From the NCBI RefSeq assembly GCF_005502935.1, contig NZ_SCMP01000001.1:186001-250000 (forward strand): a stretch of DNA of 64,000 bases, written 5' to 3'. This DNA comes from Pseudomonas sp. 2FG. Its GTDB lineage: Bacteria > Pseudomonadota > Gammaproteobacteria > Pseudomonadales > Pseudomonadaceae. The notes beneath the pieces are model-generated. The model did not search any database. It saw only the letters and a program-made list of their open reading frames with translations, and had not been told where the DNA came from. Each line of letters opens with the position of its first letter. The stretch's first letter is position 1. Below, in pieces: positions 53,337 to 63,346 of this stretch. The position numbers and the translations under genes were made by a program.

Positions 53337-54316
53337 CCCTCTTCTGGAGTCTGTACGTCACAGCACTCACCCTGGGCACCATCGCCACGCTGACCGGGAT
53401 CCTGTTATCCACGCGTAAAGGCCAGCGCAAAGAAGCCACCGACCAGACGGTCGGCCACTCCTTCGACGGCATCGAGGAGTACGACAACCCACTGCCGAAA
53501 TGGTGGTTCATGTTGTTCGTCGCCACCATCATCTTCGCCCTCGGCTACCTGGCGCTCTACCCTGGCCTGGGTAACTGGAAAGGCCTGCTGCCGGGTTACG
53601 GCCACCTGAACAACGAGACCCAGCAAGCCTTCTCGAATGGTCAGCCCGGCTGGACCGGCGTGCACGAGTGGGAAAAGGAAATGGCCAAGGCTGACGCGAA
53701 GTTCGCGCCGATCTTCGCCAAGTTCGCCGCCATGCCCATCGAAGAAGTCGCCAAAGACCCGCAAGCCCTGAAGATGGGCGGCCGCCTGTTCGCCTCCAAC
53801 TGCTCGGTTTGCCACGGTTCCGACGCCAAAGGCTCTTATGGCTTTCCCAACCTAACCGACGCCGACTGGCGCTGGGGCGGCGAGGCGGCAACCATCAAGA
53901 CCACCATCCTGGGCGGTCGCCAGGGTGTGATGCCGGCCTGGGGCGAGGTGATCGGCGAACAAGGCGTACGCGATGTGGCCGCCTTCGTGCTGACCGAACT
54001 GGACGGCCGCAAGCTGCCGGAAGACGCGAAAGCCGACCCCGCCGCCGGCCAGAAGATCTTCACCGCCAACTGTCAGGCTTGCCACGGCCCAGCAGGTAAA
54101 GGCACCCCAGCGATGGGCGCACCAGACCTGACTCACCCGGCTGCGTTCATCTACGGCTCGAGCTTCGCTCAACTGCAGCAGACCATCCGCTACGGTCGCC
54201 AAGGCGTGATGCCAGCCCAGGAGCAACTCCAGGGCAACGACAAGGTTCACCTGTTGGCGGCTTACGTCTACAGCTTGTCGCATGGCAACGATGCCGCTGC
54301 CGATACGGCCGAGTAA
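53333..54316 (+). CDS. ccoP: cbb3-type cytochrome c oxidase subunit III (di-haem)
   Basis: A 327-residue di-haem c-type cytochrome. Two N-terminal spans lie at about 5-25 and 55-77, with [14 protein letters not shown] between them. The haem sites are C157-x-x-C160-H161 in [12 protein letters not shown] and C247-x-x-C250-H251 in [24 protein letters not shown] and GVMPAQEQL carry the axial methionines. The gap to ccoG is 196 bases and has a GCCCGC-TCTG-GCGGGC hairpin (54336-54351) and a TATAAT (54430-54435) that could serve ccoG. Confidence 0.97.
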   Translation: MTLFWSLYVTALTLGTIATLTGILLSTRKGQRKEATDQTVGHSFDGIEEYDNPLPKWWFMLFVATIIFALGYLALYPGLGNWKGLLPGYGHLNNETQQAFSNGQPGWTGVHEWEKEMAKADAKFAPIFAKFAAMPIEEVAKDPQALKMGGRLFASNCSVCHGSDAKGSYGFPNLTDADWRWGGEAATIKTTILGGRQGVMPAWGEVIGEQGVRDVAAFVLTELDGRKLPEDAKADPAAGQKIFTANCQACHGPAGKGTPAMGAPDLTHPAAFIYGSSFAQLQQTIRYGRQGVMPAQEQLQGNDKVHLLAAYVYSLSHGNDAAADTAE

Positions 54317-54512
54317 GTTCTGTTTTCGGAGTCATGCCCGCTCTGGCGGGCTGGCTCTGAAGCAGCACCAAGATAACGCCCCACCTCCACGCGACTTCGG
54401 GTCGCAGCGTTAAAGCCGCACTCCCAGCGTATAATTCAGAGCGCGCAAGTCGCTTTGACCTCTGTCGGCAGGTACTGGCCGAGGCTCTCTTCCACAGCCG
54501 TGGTACGCACTG

Positions 54513-55928
<1,416 letters not shown>

Positions 55929-55940
55929 GAGAGCGACAAG

Positions 55941-56477
55941 ATGCCCGCTACACCCGCTAGTCCTTGGTACAAACACCTCTGGCCCTGGATCATCATCGCC
56001 ATGCTGGCCACCTCGGTGCTCCTCACCATCCATATGGTGATAATTGCCGCGGACACCGAAGACACACTGGTCAGCGACAATTATTACGAGGCCGGCAAGG
56101 GCATCAGCCGTTCGCTGGAGCGCGAACAACTGGCCAAAGAGCTGAAGCTACAGGCCAAGGCCCACCTCGACGAATTGACCGGCGAAGTCAGCCTGCGCCT
56201 GTCCGGCAACAGCCGCCCGGACACGCTCGAACTCAACCTGATCTCCCCGACCCAGGCGGGAAAAGACCGGCACATCGCACTGACGCGCAGCACCACGGAA
56301 GCAGACCGCTACATCGGCCAGCTGCCTGAAGCCATCAGCGGTCGCCGCTTCATCGAATTGCTCGGCCAGCAAGGCGAGCAGACCTGGCGCCTGTTCGAGG
56401 AAGAAATGCTCAGCCCCGGCGCTGACATGCTGCTCGGTGACGAACCCATCCCCGGGGCGGAAGACCTGCGTCCATGA
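55941..56477 (+). CDS. ccoH: cbb3 oxidase assembly protein CcoH (FixH)
   Basis: A 178-residue single-span protein with a hydrophobic segment at about 12-33 and a periplasmic remainder. SDNYYEAGKGISRSLEREQ is the FixH motif, preceded by a helix running into HMVIIAADTEDTL. FixH/CcoH binds to CcoP and is required for assembly of the oxidase. It lies between ccoG and ccoI, with a 51-base gap to ccoI. Confidence 0.92.
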   Translation: MPATPASPWYKHLWPWIIIAMLATSVLLTIHMVIIAADTEDTLVSDNYYEAGKGISRSLEREQLAKELKLQAKAHLDELTGEVSLRLSGNSRPDTLELNLISPTQAGKDRHIALTRSTTEADRYIGQLPEAISGRRFIELLGQQGEQTWRLFEEEMLSPGADMLLGDEPIPGAEDLRP

Positions 56478-56528
56478 GCGCGCCGGTAACCTCCCGCCCG
56501 CTCAAGCTCGAGCGCTGAAGGCTTCTCC

Positions 56529-58988
56529 ATGAGCGCACCTTTGCCCTGCTATCACTGCGGCTTGCCGGTTCCCGCCGGCAGTCGCTTTTGCGCGGCCGTG
56601 CTCAGTGAATCCCGTGAGTTCTGCTGCCCCGGCTGCCAGGCGGTGGCCGAAGCGATAGTCGCCGGCGGCCTGGACAGTTATTACCGCCACCGCAGCGAAG
56701 TCTCGGCCAACCCGCAGGCTCTGCCCCAGCAACTCAGCGATGAGCTGGCGCTGTACGACCGCCCCGATGTGCAGCAACCCTTCGTGCGGCACGACGGCGA
56801 GCTGGCCGAGGCCACCTTGCTGATGGAAGGCATCAGTTGCGCCGCCTGTGGCTGGCTGATCGAGCATCATCTGCGCCATCTGCCGGGGGTGGCCGAAGCC
56901 CGCCTGAACCTGTCCAACCACCGCTTGCAGGTTCGCTGGGCGGACAGCCAACTGCCCCTCAGCCAACTGCTCGGCGAACTGCGCAGCATTGGCTATGCCG
57001 CCCACCCCTACCAGGCGGATCGCGCGGCCGAGCAATTGGCTGCGGAAAATCGTCTGGCCCTGCGCCAACTGGGGGTCGCCGGGCTGCTGTGGTTCCAGGC
57101 GATGATGGCGACCATGGCCACTTGGCCGGAATTCAATATCGACCTGAGTCCGGAGCTGCATCAGATTCTGCGCTGGGTGGCGATGTTTCTGACCACTCCA
57201 ATAGTGTTCTACAGCTGCGCACCGTTCTTTCGCGGCGCCCTGCGCGATTTGCGTACCCGTCATCTGACCATGGACGTTTCGGTCTCGCTGGCGATTGGCG
57301 GCGCCTACCTCGCCGGGATCTGGACGGCGATCAGCGGCCAGGGTGAGCTGTATTTCGATGCGGTCGGCATGTTCGCCTTGTTCCTCCTCAGCGGCCGCTA
57401 CCTGGAACGCCGCGCCCGTGAGCGCACCGTCGCAGCGACCGCGCAGTTGGTCAATCTGCTACCGGCCTCCTGTCTACGCCTGGACGCCCAGGGCCAGAGT
57501 GAGCGCATCCTGCTCAGCGAGTTGCGGCTCGGTGATAGTGTATTGGTGCAACCCGGCGCGGTAGTGCCGGCCGATGGACGCATCCGGCAAGGTCAATCGA
57601 GCGTCGATGAATCGCTGCTGACCGGCGAATACCTGCCGCAAGCGCGCAGCGAAGGCGATGCGGTGACCGCCGGCACGCTCAACGTCGAAGGCCCCTTGAC
57701 CGTCGAAGTCCTGGCGCTGGGGCACGACACCCGGCTCTCGGCCATCGTCCGCCTGCTCGAACGCGCGCAAGCCGACAAGCCACGCCTGGCCGAACTGGCC
57801 GACCGCGCGGCGCAATGGTTCCTGCTCGCCACCCTGCTGCTCGCCGCCGTTATCGGCCTGATCTGGTGGCAACTGGAGCCGTCCCGCGCGTTCTGGGTCG
57901 TGCTGGCCATGCTGGTCGCCACCTGCCCGTGCGCGCTGTCCCTGGCGACGCCCACGGCACTCACGGCAGCCACCGGCACCTTGCACAAGCTGGGTCTGCT
58001 GCTGACCCGCGGGCATGTGTTGGAAGGCCTGAACCAGATCGATACGGTGATTTTCGACAAGACCGGCACCCTCACCGAAGGCCGCTTGACGCTACGGGCT
58101 ATCCGCCCGCTGGGCGCCGAGAACGCCGACAGCTGCCTGGCCCTGGCCGCGGCCCTGGAAGATCGCTCGGAACACCCCATAGCCCGGGCGTTCGGCCGAG
58201 CCCCGCAGGCCGCAGAAGAGGTCACCAGCAGCCCCGGCCTCGGCCTCGAAGGCCTGGTTGCCGGCCGGCGTCTGCGCATCGGCCAGCCACTTTTCGTCTG
58301 CGCGCTGAGTGGTTGCGCAGTGCCAGGCATGCCTGAGGAGCCCGGCCAATGGCTGCTGCTCGGCGACAACCAGGGCCCTCTGGCCTGGTTCGTCCTGGAT
58401 GATCGCCTGCGGGCCGACGCGCCTGCCCTGCTCGCCGCCTGCAAGGCCCGCGGCTGGCAGACGTTGCTGCTGTCCGGCGACAGCTCACCGATGGTCGCCA
58501 GCGTCGCCGCCGAGCTGGGGATTGACCAAGCCCGCGGCGGCTTGCACCCCGCTGACAAGCTGGCGCTCCTCCAGCAGTTGCACCAGCAAGGGCGCAAGGT
58601 GCTGATGCTCGGTGACGGGGTCAACGATGTGCCGGTGCTGGCCGCCGCCGATATCAGCGTGGCCATGGGTTCGGCCACCGATCTGGCGAAAACCAGTGCC
58701 GATGCGGTACTCCTGTCCAATCGCCTGGAGGCGCTGATTCAGGCCTTCGGTCTGGCCCGCCGCACCCGCCGTGTAATCATCGAGAACCTGCTCTGGGCGG
58801 GGCTGTACAATGGCCTGATGTTGCCGTTCGCCGCCCTCGGCTGGATCACCCCCGCCTGGGCCGCGCTCGGCATGTCGCTCAGCTCGCTGACCGTGGTGCT
58901 CAATGCCTTGCGCCTGACCCGTCTGCCGGCGATAAAGGCCGTGCCCGCCAGTGCCCACACGACCAGCGCCCGTCACGCCCCCGCCTGA
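56529..58988 (+). CDS. ccoI: Copper-translocating P-type ATPase CcoI (FixI)
   Basis: An 819-residue P1B-type ATPase supplying copper for cbb3 assembly. The N-terminal cysteine-rich segment (CYHCGLPVP at 7, FCCPGCQ near 32) and a heavy-metal domain with C104-x-x-C107 in GISCAACGW come first. The CPC motif lies in ATCPCALSLATP (C466, C468), the phosphorylated Asp D510 in DKTGTLTEG, the HP motif in DRSEHPIARAF, and the hinge in GDGVNDVPVLAAADISVAMG. Eight spans are expected. It is followed by ccoS after 36 bases. Confidence 0.95.
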   Translation: MSAPLPCYHCGLPVPAGSRFCAAVLSESREFCCPGCQAVAEAIVAGGLDSYYRHRSEVSANPQALPQQLSDELALYDRPDVQQPFVRHDGELAEATLLMEGISCAACGWLIEHHLRHLPGVAEARLNLSNHRLQVRWADSQLPLSQLLGELRSIGYAAHPYQADRAAEQLAAENRLALRQLGVAGLLWFQAMMATMATWPEFNIDLSPELHQILRWVAMFLTTPIVFYSCAPFFRGALRDLRTRHLTMDVSVSLAIGGAYLAGIWTAISGQGELYFDAVGMFALFLLSGRYLERRARERTVAATAQLVNLLPASCLRLDAQGQSERILLSELRLGDSVLVQPGAVVPADGRIRQGQSSVDESLLTGEYLPQARSEGDAVTAGTLNVEGPLTVEVLALGHDTRLSAIVRLLERAQADKPRLAELADRAAQWFLLATLLLAAVIGLIWWQLEPSRAFWVVLAMLVATCPCALSLATPTALTAATGTLHKLGLLLTRGHVLEGLNQIDTVIFDKTGTLTEGRLTLRAIRPLGAENADSCLALAAALEDRSEHPIARAFGRAPQAAEEVTSSPGLGLEGLVAGRRLRIGQPLFVCALSGCAVPGMPEEPGQWLLLGDNQGPLAWFVLDDRLRADAPALLAACKARGWQTLLLSGDSSPMVASVAAELGIDQARGGLHPADKLALLQQLHQQGRKVLMLGDGVNDVPVLAAADISVAMGSATDLAKTSADAVLLSNRLEALIQAFGLARRTRRVIIENLLWAGLYNGLMLPFAALGWITPAWAALGMSLSSLTVVLNALRLTRLPAIKAVPASAHTTSARHAPA

Positions 58989-59024
58989 GCGGGGCGTGAG
59001 GTTTCCCGCTCACCTGGAGGCTGT

Positions 59025-59252
59025 ATGCCCGCGCTCTACGTGATGATTCCAGTAGCCCTGCTGATCGTCGCCATCGCCATCTATATCTTCTTCTGGGCGG
59101 TCGACAGCGGTCAGTACGACGACCTGGATGGCCCGGCCCACAGCATCCTGTTCGACGACCAGGACCCGCAGCATCAGGCCGGCATCGACGAAGCCAGCGG
59201 CAACACAACCTCAGGCAAGCAGCCCAAAGACCAGGCCCCCCCGCGTGTTTGA
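59025..59252 (+). CDS. ccoS: cbb3 oxidase assembly protein CcoS
   Basis: A 75-residue single-span protein. The N-terminal helix MPALYVMIPVALLIVAIAIY leads into FFWAVDSGQYDDLDGPAH, the CcoS motif. CcoS is needed for cofactor insertion into the oxidase. Its acidic tail is normal for the family. Its end overlaps the start of the TauE/SafE-like gene. Confidence 0.95.
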   Translation: MPALYVMIPVALLIVAIAIYIFFWAVDSGQYDDLDGPAHSILFDDQDPQHQAGIDEASGNTTSGKQPKDQAPPRV

Positions 59253-59970
59253 ACTCGCTCCACTGCTGGTTTCCGCACTGATCCTCGGCCTGCTCGGTGG
59301 TGGCCACTGCCTGGGGATGTGTGGCGGTTTGATGGGTGCGCTGACCCTGGCCATCCCGCCCGAGCAACGCAGGCGGCGTTTGCGTCTGCTGCTCGCCTAC
59401 AATCTCGGCCGGATTCTCAGCTATGCCAGCGCCGGCCTGTTGATCGGCCTGGCCGGCTGGGCCGTCGCCAGCAGCCCGGCGGCGCTGGCACTGCGCGTGG
59501 TGGCGGCCTTGCTGCTGATCGCCATGGGCCTCTATCTGGCCGGCTGGTGGAGTGGCCTGACCCGCATCGAGGCCCTGGGTCGCGGACTCTGGCGGCATAT
59601 CCAACCCTTCGCCAGCCGCTTGCTGCCGATCTCCAGCCTGCCCCGCGCCCTGCTGCTCGGCGCACTCTGGGGCTGGCTGCCCTGCGGTTTGGTCTACAGC
59701 ACCCTGCTGTGGGCCGCCAGCCAAGGCGATGCGCTCGACAGTGCGCTGCTGATGCTGGCGTTCGGTCTCGGCACCTGGCCGGTACTGCTAGCCACCGGCA
59801 TGGCCGCCGAACGGCTGACCGCGGTGCTGCGCAAGCGCAGGGTGCGCATGGCCGGCGGCCTATTGGTGATCCTCTTTGGGCTGTGGACGCTACCCGGCCC
59901 CCATCAGGCCTGGCTGATGGGGCATGGCTCCAGCCACAGCAGCGCGCCAGCCGGGCAGCACCAGCACTGA
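59245..59970 (+). CDS. TauE/SafE-like membrane protein of the cco cluster
   Basis: A 241-residue membrane protein with about six spans. The start region LILGLLGGGHCLGMCGGLMG has the HCxxMCGG motif typical of the cytochrome-biogenesis-linked TauE/SafE (DUF2266-like) proteins found beside ccoS. The second half repeats LWGWLPCGLVYSTLLWA. The C-terminal tail is His-rich (GHGSSHSSAPAGQHQH), suggesting metal binding. I set the start at the GTG 59245, which overlaps ccoS by eight bases. An upstream ATG lies deep inside ccoS and is unlikely. It may handle copper or help cytochrome c maturation. Confidence 0.8.
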   Translation: MFELAPLLVSALILGLLGGGHCLGMCGGLMGALTLAIPPEQRRRRLRLLLAYNLGRILSYASAGLLIGLAGWAVASSPAALALRVVAALLLIAMGLYLAGWWSGLTRIEALGRGLWRHIQPFASRLLPISSLPRALLLGALWGWLPCGLVYSTLLWAASQGDALDSALLMLAFGLGTWPVLLATGMAAERLTAVLRKRRVRMAGGLLVILFGLWTLPGPHQAWLMGHGSSHSSAPAGQHQH

Positions 59971-59975
59971 GCCAC

Positions 59976-60017
59976 TTGATACAGATCAAGATGGCCTCTG
60001 CGCCCGCTCTTTAGACT
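59976..60017 (+). promoter_or_regulatory. Anr box and -10 element of hemN
   Basis: TTGATACAGATCAA (59976-59989) is a perfect FNR/Anr consensus. TAGACT (60012-60017) lies where a -10 hexamer belongs if the box is centred near -41.5, and the hemN ATG follows at 60052. The arrangement is that of a class II Anr-activated promoter. Confidence 0.85.
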
Positions 60018-60051
60018 CCCCGGCACAGCCTGAAAACCGGGGATCGCTCGC

Positions 60052-61434
60052 ATGCTCGATACCATCAATTGGGACACCGACCTGATCCACCGCTACGATC
60101 AGGCCGGCCCGCGCTACACCTCCTACCCGACGGCCCTGCAGTTCCATCCCGGCGTCGGCCCGGCCGAGCTGCTTGACGCCCTGCACGGCAGCCGTCGGGC
60201 CCTGCGCCCGTTGTCGCTGTACCTGCACATCCCGTTCTGCGCCAACATTTGCTACTACTGCGCCTGCAACAAGGTCATCACCAAGGATCGCAGCCGTAGC
60301 GAGCCCTATCTGGATCGGCTAACCCACGAGATCGCCCTCCTTGGCGGTCATCTGGATCGCCGCCAGCGCGTCGAACAACTGCACTTTGGGGGTGGCACTC
60401 CCACCTTTCTCAACCATGCCCAATTACGCCGCCTGATGGGCACGCTGCGGCAGAATTTCAGCCTGCTGGAGGACGATTCCGGCGACTACGGCATCGAGCT
60501 CGACCCGCGCGAGGCCGACTGGTCGAGCATGGGTCTGCTGCGCGAGCTGGGCTTCAACCGCGTCAGTGTCGGCGTACAGGACTTCGATCCAGCGGTGCAG
60601 CGTGCCATCAATCGCCTGCAAAGCCTGGAGCAAACCCGCGCCATCATCGAAGCCGCGCACACCCTGCAGTTCCGTTCGGTGAATATCGACCTGATCTATG
60701 GCCTGCCCAAACAGACCCCGGCGAGCTTCGCCCGTACCGTCGCCGAGGTGATCGCCCTGCAGCCCGATCGGCTCTCGGTGTTCAACTACGCCCACCTGCC
60801 GCAGCGCTTTCTGCCGCAACGGCGCATCAACACCAGCGAGCTACCGAGCGCCACCGACAAGCTGGCGATGCTGCAACAAAGCATCGCGCAACTGACCGCT
60901 GCCGGTTACCGCTATATCGGCATGGATCATTTCGCCCTGGCTGACGACGAGTTGAGCAGCGCCCAGGAAGAGGGCCGCCTGCAGCGTAATTTCCAGGGCT
61001 ACACCACCCATGGCCATTGCGACCTGCTGGGGCTTGGGGTCTCGGCGATCAGCCAGATTGGCGAGCTGTACAGCCAGAACAGCAGCGACCTGGCGCAGTA
61101 CCAGAACGACCTGGAAAAAGGCCAGTTGGCCACCCGGCGCGGCCTGCATTGCAACGCCGATGACCGGATCCGGCGCGCCGTGATACAGCACCTGATCTGC
61201 CGGTTCGAACTGGAGTTCAGCGTGATCGAAAACCAGTTCAACATCGACTTTCGCGCCTACTTCGGCGCGATCTGGCCGCAACTCCAGCACATGGCCGCAG
61301 ACGGCTTGCTCGATCTGAGCGACCGCGCCATCCACATCCGCCCCGCCGGGCGTCTACTGGTACGCTCGGTGTGCATGCTGTTCGACCACTACCTGGCCGA
61401 GCAAAACCGCCAGCGCTTTTCACGGGTGATCTGA
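60052..61434 (+). CDS. hemN: Oxygen-independent coproporphyrinogen III oxidase
   Basis: A 460-residue radical SAM enzyme of haem synthesis for low-oxygen growth. The cluster motif CANICYYCACNK provides C63-x3-C67-x2-C70. GPRYTSYPTALQF and NRVSVGVQDFDPAVQRAINR are HemN hallmarks, and the length is typical for the true HemN rather than HemW. It has an Anr box upstream and lies between the cco assembly genes and anr. The 181-base gap to anr holds nothing else notable. Confidence 0.96.
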   Translation: MLDTINWDTDLIHRYDQAGPRYTSYPTALQFHPGVGPAELLDALHGSRRALRPLSLYLHIPFCANICYYCACNKVITKDRSRSEPYLDRLTHEIALLGGHLDRRQRVEQLHFGGGTPTFLNHAQLRRLMGTLRQNFSLLEDDSGDYGIELDPREADWSSMGLLRELGFNRVSVGVQDFDPAVQRAINRLQSLEQTRAIIEAAHTLQFRSVNIDLIYGLPKQTPASFARTVAEVIALQPDRLSVFNYAHLPQRFLPQRRINTSELPSATDKLAMLQQSIAQLTAAGYRYIGMDHFALADDELSSAQEEGRLQRNFQGYTTHGHCDLLGLGVSAISQIGELYSQNSSDLAQYQNDLEKGQLATRRGLHCNADDRIRRAVIQHLICRFELEFSVIENQFNIDFRAYFGAIWPQLQHMAADGLLDLSDRAIHIRPAGRLLVRSVCMLFDHYLAEQNRQRFSRVI

Positions 61435-61615
61435 TCGCGCCCGGACTCAACGGACGCCCGGTCAGCCTTGAAGAAGGCTACCCGCAACCTGTGCGCGCCT
61501 TGCCTACCGATAGGCTCTTTCGGCCATTAACGGGGAAACTTGAGCAAATGGTCAGGCGCCGACCTAGCTGTTACCCTTACAGCTCATGTGTGCTTTAGCG
61601 TAAGGACTTTTCTCG

Positions 61616-62350
61616 ATGGCCGAGAACATCAAGGCCCGCAGCCTGCCCCAAGTGCATTGCAAGGATTGCAGCCTGGCCGGCCTGTGCCTGCCGCTGTCCA
61701 TGGATCTGGAAGATATGGATGCCTTGGATGAAATCGTTAAACGCAGCCGCCCGCTGAGCAAAGGCGACTTCCTGTTCCGCCAGGGCGATGCCTTCGGCTC
61801 GGTCTTCGCCGTGCGCTCAGGCGCCCTGCGCACCTTCAGCGTCTCGGATGCGGGCGATGAGCAGATCACCGGCTTCCACTTACCCAGCGAACTGGTCGGC
61901 ATGTCCGGCATGGACGGCGAGACTTACCCCATGTCGGCGCAAGCGCTGGAAACCACCTCGGTCTGTGAAATCCCCTTCGAGAGACTCGACGAACTGTCCG
62001 TACAGCTGCCCCAACTGCGCCGCCAGTTGATGCGGATAATGAGTCGGGAAATCCGCGACGATCAACAGATGATGCTGCTGCTCTCGAAGAAAACCGCCGA
62101 CGAGCGCATCGCCACCTTCCTGGTCAACCTCTCCGCTCGTTTCCGCGCCCGTGGCTTCTCGGCCCATCAGTTCCGTCTGGCCATGTCGCGCAGCGAAATC
62201 GGCAACTACCTGGGCTTGGCGGTGGAAACCGTGTCACGGGTATTCACCCGCTTCCAGCAGAACGGCCTGATCGCCGCCGAAGGCAAGGAAATCCAAATCC
62301 TCGACCCTATCGGGCTGTGCGCCCTGGCCGGCGGCAACCTCGAAGGCTGA
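61616..62350 (+). CDS. anr: Anaerobic transcriptional regulator Anr (FNR family)
   Basis: A 244-residue CRP/FNR regulator with an oxygen-labile [4Fe-4S] cluster. The cluster ligands are C15, C18 and C24 in [15 protein letters not shown], and C117 in TSVCEIPF. The cyclic-nucleotide-binding-like domain spans about 30-150. The helix-turn-helix (191-213), with [18 protein letters not shown], has the E-x-x-S-R pattern that reads TTGAT-N4-ATCAA, which matches the boxes at 59976 and 50464. An AAGGA ribosome-binding site precedes the ATG. Confidence 0.97.
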   Translation: MAENIKARSLPQVHCKDCSLAGLCLPLSMDLEDMDALDEIVKRSRPLSKGDFLFRQGDAFGSVFAVRSGALRTFSVSDAGDEQITGFHLPSELVGMSGMDGETYPMSAQALETTSVCEIPFERLDELSVQLPQLRRQLMRIMSREIRDDQQMMLLLSKKTADERIATFLVNLSARFRARGFSAHQFRLAMSRSEIGNYLGLAVETVSRVFTRFQQNGLIAAEGKEIQILDPIGLCALAGGNLEG

Positions 62351-62352
62351 AC

Positions 62353-62379
62353 ACTGTCCCGACTGTCGAGACTGTCCCG
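62353..62379. repeat. Short tandem 9-bp repeat after anr
   Basis: Three consecutive 9-mers, ACTGTCCCG, ACTGTCGAG and ACTGTCCCG, start two bases after the anr stop, with a diverged fourth (GCTGCCGAA). They may be a slippage product. No function is evident. Confidence 0.6.
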
Positions 62380-62457
62380 GCTGCCGAACCGTTAAACCTG
62401 ATCACGCCAGGCTTGCTAGAATTTCCGCACGCCCGCCAGCCGTAGGACTCCGTGCCG

Positions 62458-63006
62458 ATGATCTTCGACGAATTCAGTATCAAATCCCTGATCCGCCCCG
62501 TGCCCGACTTCCCCAAACCCGGGGTGATCTTTCGTGACATCACCCCGTTATTCCAGTCCCCTCGCGCCCTGCGCATGGTCGCCGACAGCTTTATCCAGCG
62601 CTATGTCGAGACCGAGTTCAGCCATGTCGGGGCCATGGACGCACGTGGCTTTCTGATCGGTTCGATCATCGCCTACGCCCTCAACAAGCCGCTGATTCTG
62701 TTTCGCAAGCAAGGCAAGCTGCCGGGTGACGTGCTGGCCGAGGGCTACCAGACCGAGTACGGCGAAGCCTTCCTCGAAGTGCATGCCGACAGCCTGTGTG
62801 AGGGTGACTCGGTGTTGATGTTCGATGACCTGATTGCCACCGGCGGCACCCTGCTGGCCGCGGCCAATCTGGTGCGGCGCCTGGGCGCGAGCATCTTCGA
62901 GGCGGCCGCGATCATCGACCTGCCGGAACTCGGCGGCTCGCAACGATTGCAAGACATCGGCATCCCAACGTTCTGCCTGACGACCTTTGCACTCAGCGAT
63001 CGCTGA
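62458..63006 (+). CDS. apt: Adenine phosphoribosyltransferase
   Basis: A 182-residue purine salvage enzyme making AMP from adenine and [24 protein letters not shown] is the Apt N-terminal signature, [20 protein letters not shown] follows, and the PRPP-binding motif is [20 protein letters not shown]. The ATG at 62458 is used rather than the GTG two codons upstream, since the family starts [10 protein letters not shown] strong terminator-like hairpin follows. Confidence 0.96.
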   Translation: MIFDEFSIKSLIRPVPDFPKPGVIFRDITPLFQSPRALRMVADSFIQRYVETEFSHVGAMDARGFLIGSIIAYALNKPLILFRKQGKLPGDVLAEGYQTEYGEAFLEVHADSLCEGDSVLMFDDLIATGGTLLAAANLVRRLGASIFEAAAIIDLPELGGSQRLQDIGIPTFCLTTFALSDR

Positions 63007-63030
63007 TCCGCAGCCCTACAGTTGTTACCG

Positions 63031-63074
63031 TGCAGCGGCCCGGCCGGAGCACTCCCGCCGGGCCGCTGCACTTT
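63031..63074 (+). terminator. Hairpin terminator after apt
   Basis: TGCAGCGGCCCGGC (63031-63044) pairs perfectly over 14 bp with GCCGGGCCGCTGCA (63057-63070), followed by CTTT. It lies 25 bases past the apt stop. Confidence 0.8.
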
Positions 63075-63110
63075 GGATGGGTGTCCTTGCCCACGGCTTC
63101 GCCTAATCAT

Positions 63111-63143
63111 TGACAGTGATTAATGACACAATCATCACTGTCA
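63111..63143. promoter_or_regulatory. Inverted repeat TGACAGTGAT-N13-ATCACTGTCA, possible operator
   Basis: A perfect 10-bp inverted repeat with a 13-base spacer in the apt to metal-dependent hydrolase gap. The spacer is too long and AT-rich for a typical terminator, and no T-run follows. It resembles the spaced dyads bound by TetR-like or similar regulators. No regulator gene is visible next to it. Confidence 0.45.
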
Positions 63144-63175
63144 TCGCGAGCCGTACAACAACAAGGGTCGCCAAT

Positions 63176-63315
63176 CAGGCTGTGTGAAAACGTAGCGAGC
63201 GAAGGTTAGACAAGGCAAAAACAGGCGAGAAAGCGCAGTTTACCGGTTGTAAATGAGCATTTTGAGCCTGTTTTTAACGCCGGATAACCGAGCGCAGTAG
63301 TTTTCCCACAGCCTG
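63176..63315. mobile_element. Second inverted-repeat element upstream of the last gene
   Basis: 140 bases bounded by CAGGCTGTGTGAAAAC (63176-63191) and GTTTTCCCACAGCCTG (63300-63315), complementary except for one base. A second inner pair (AAAAACAGGC and GCCTGTTTTT) makes the whole unit an imperfect palindrome. It has no coding capacity. I recall similar sequences in other Pseudomonas intergenic regions, so it is probably a dispersed repeat or a MITE-like unit. It separates the possible operator from the next gene. Confidence 0.65.
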
Positions 63316-63346
63316 CAGCCGCGACCCGAGAGCCGAGGAGCCGCCC

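Noticed and set aside
61540..61553. TTGAGCAAATGGTCA as an Anr box for anr
   Set aside because: The second half (TGGTC) does not match ATCAA and the symmetry is poor.
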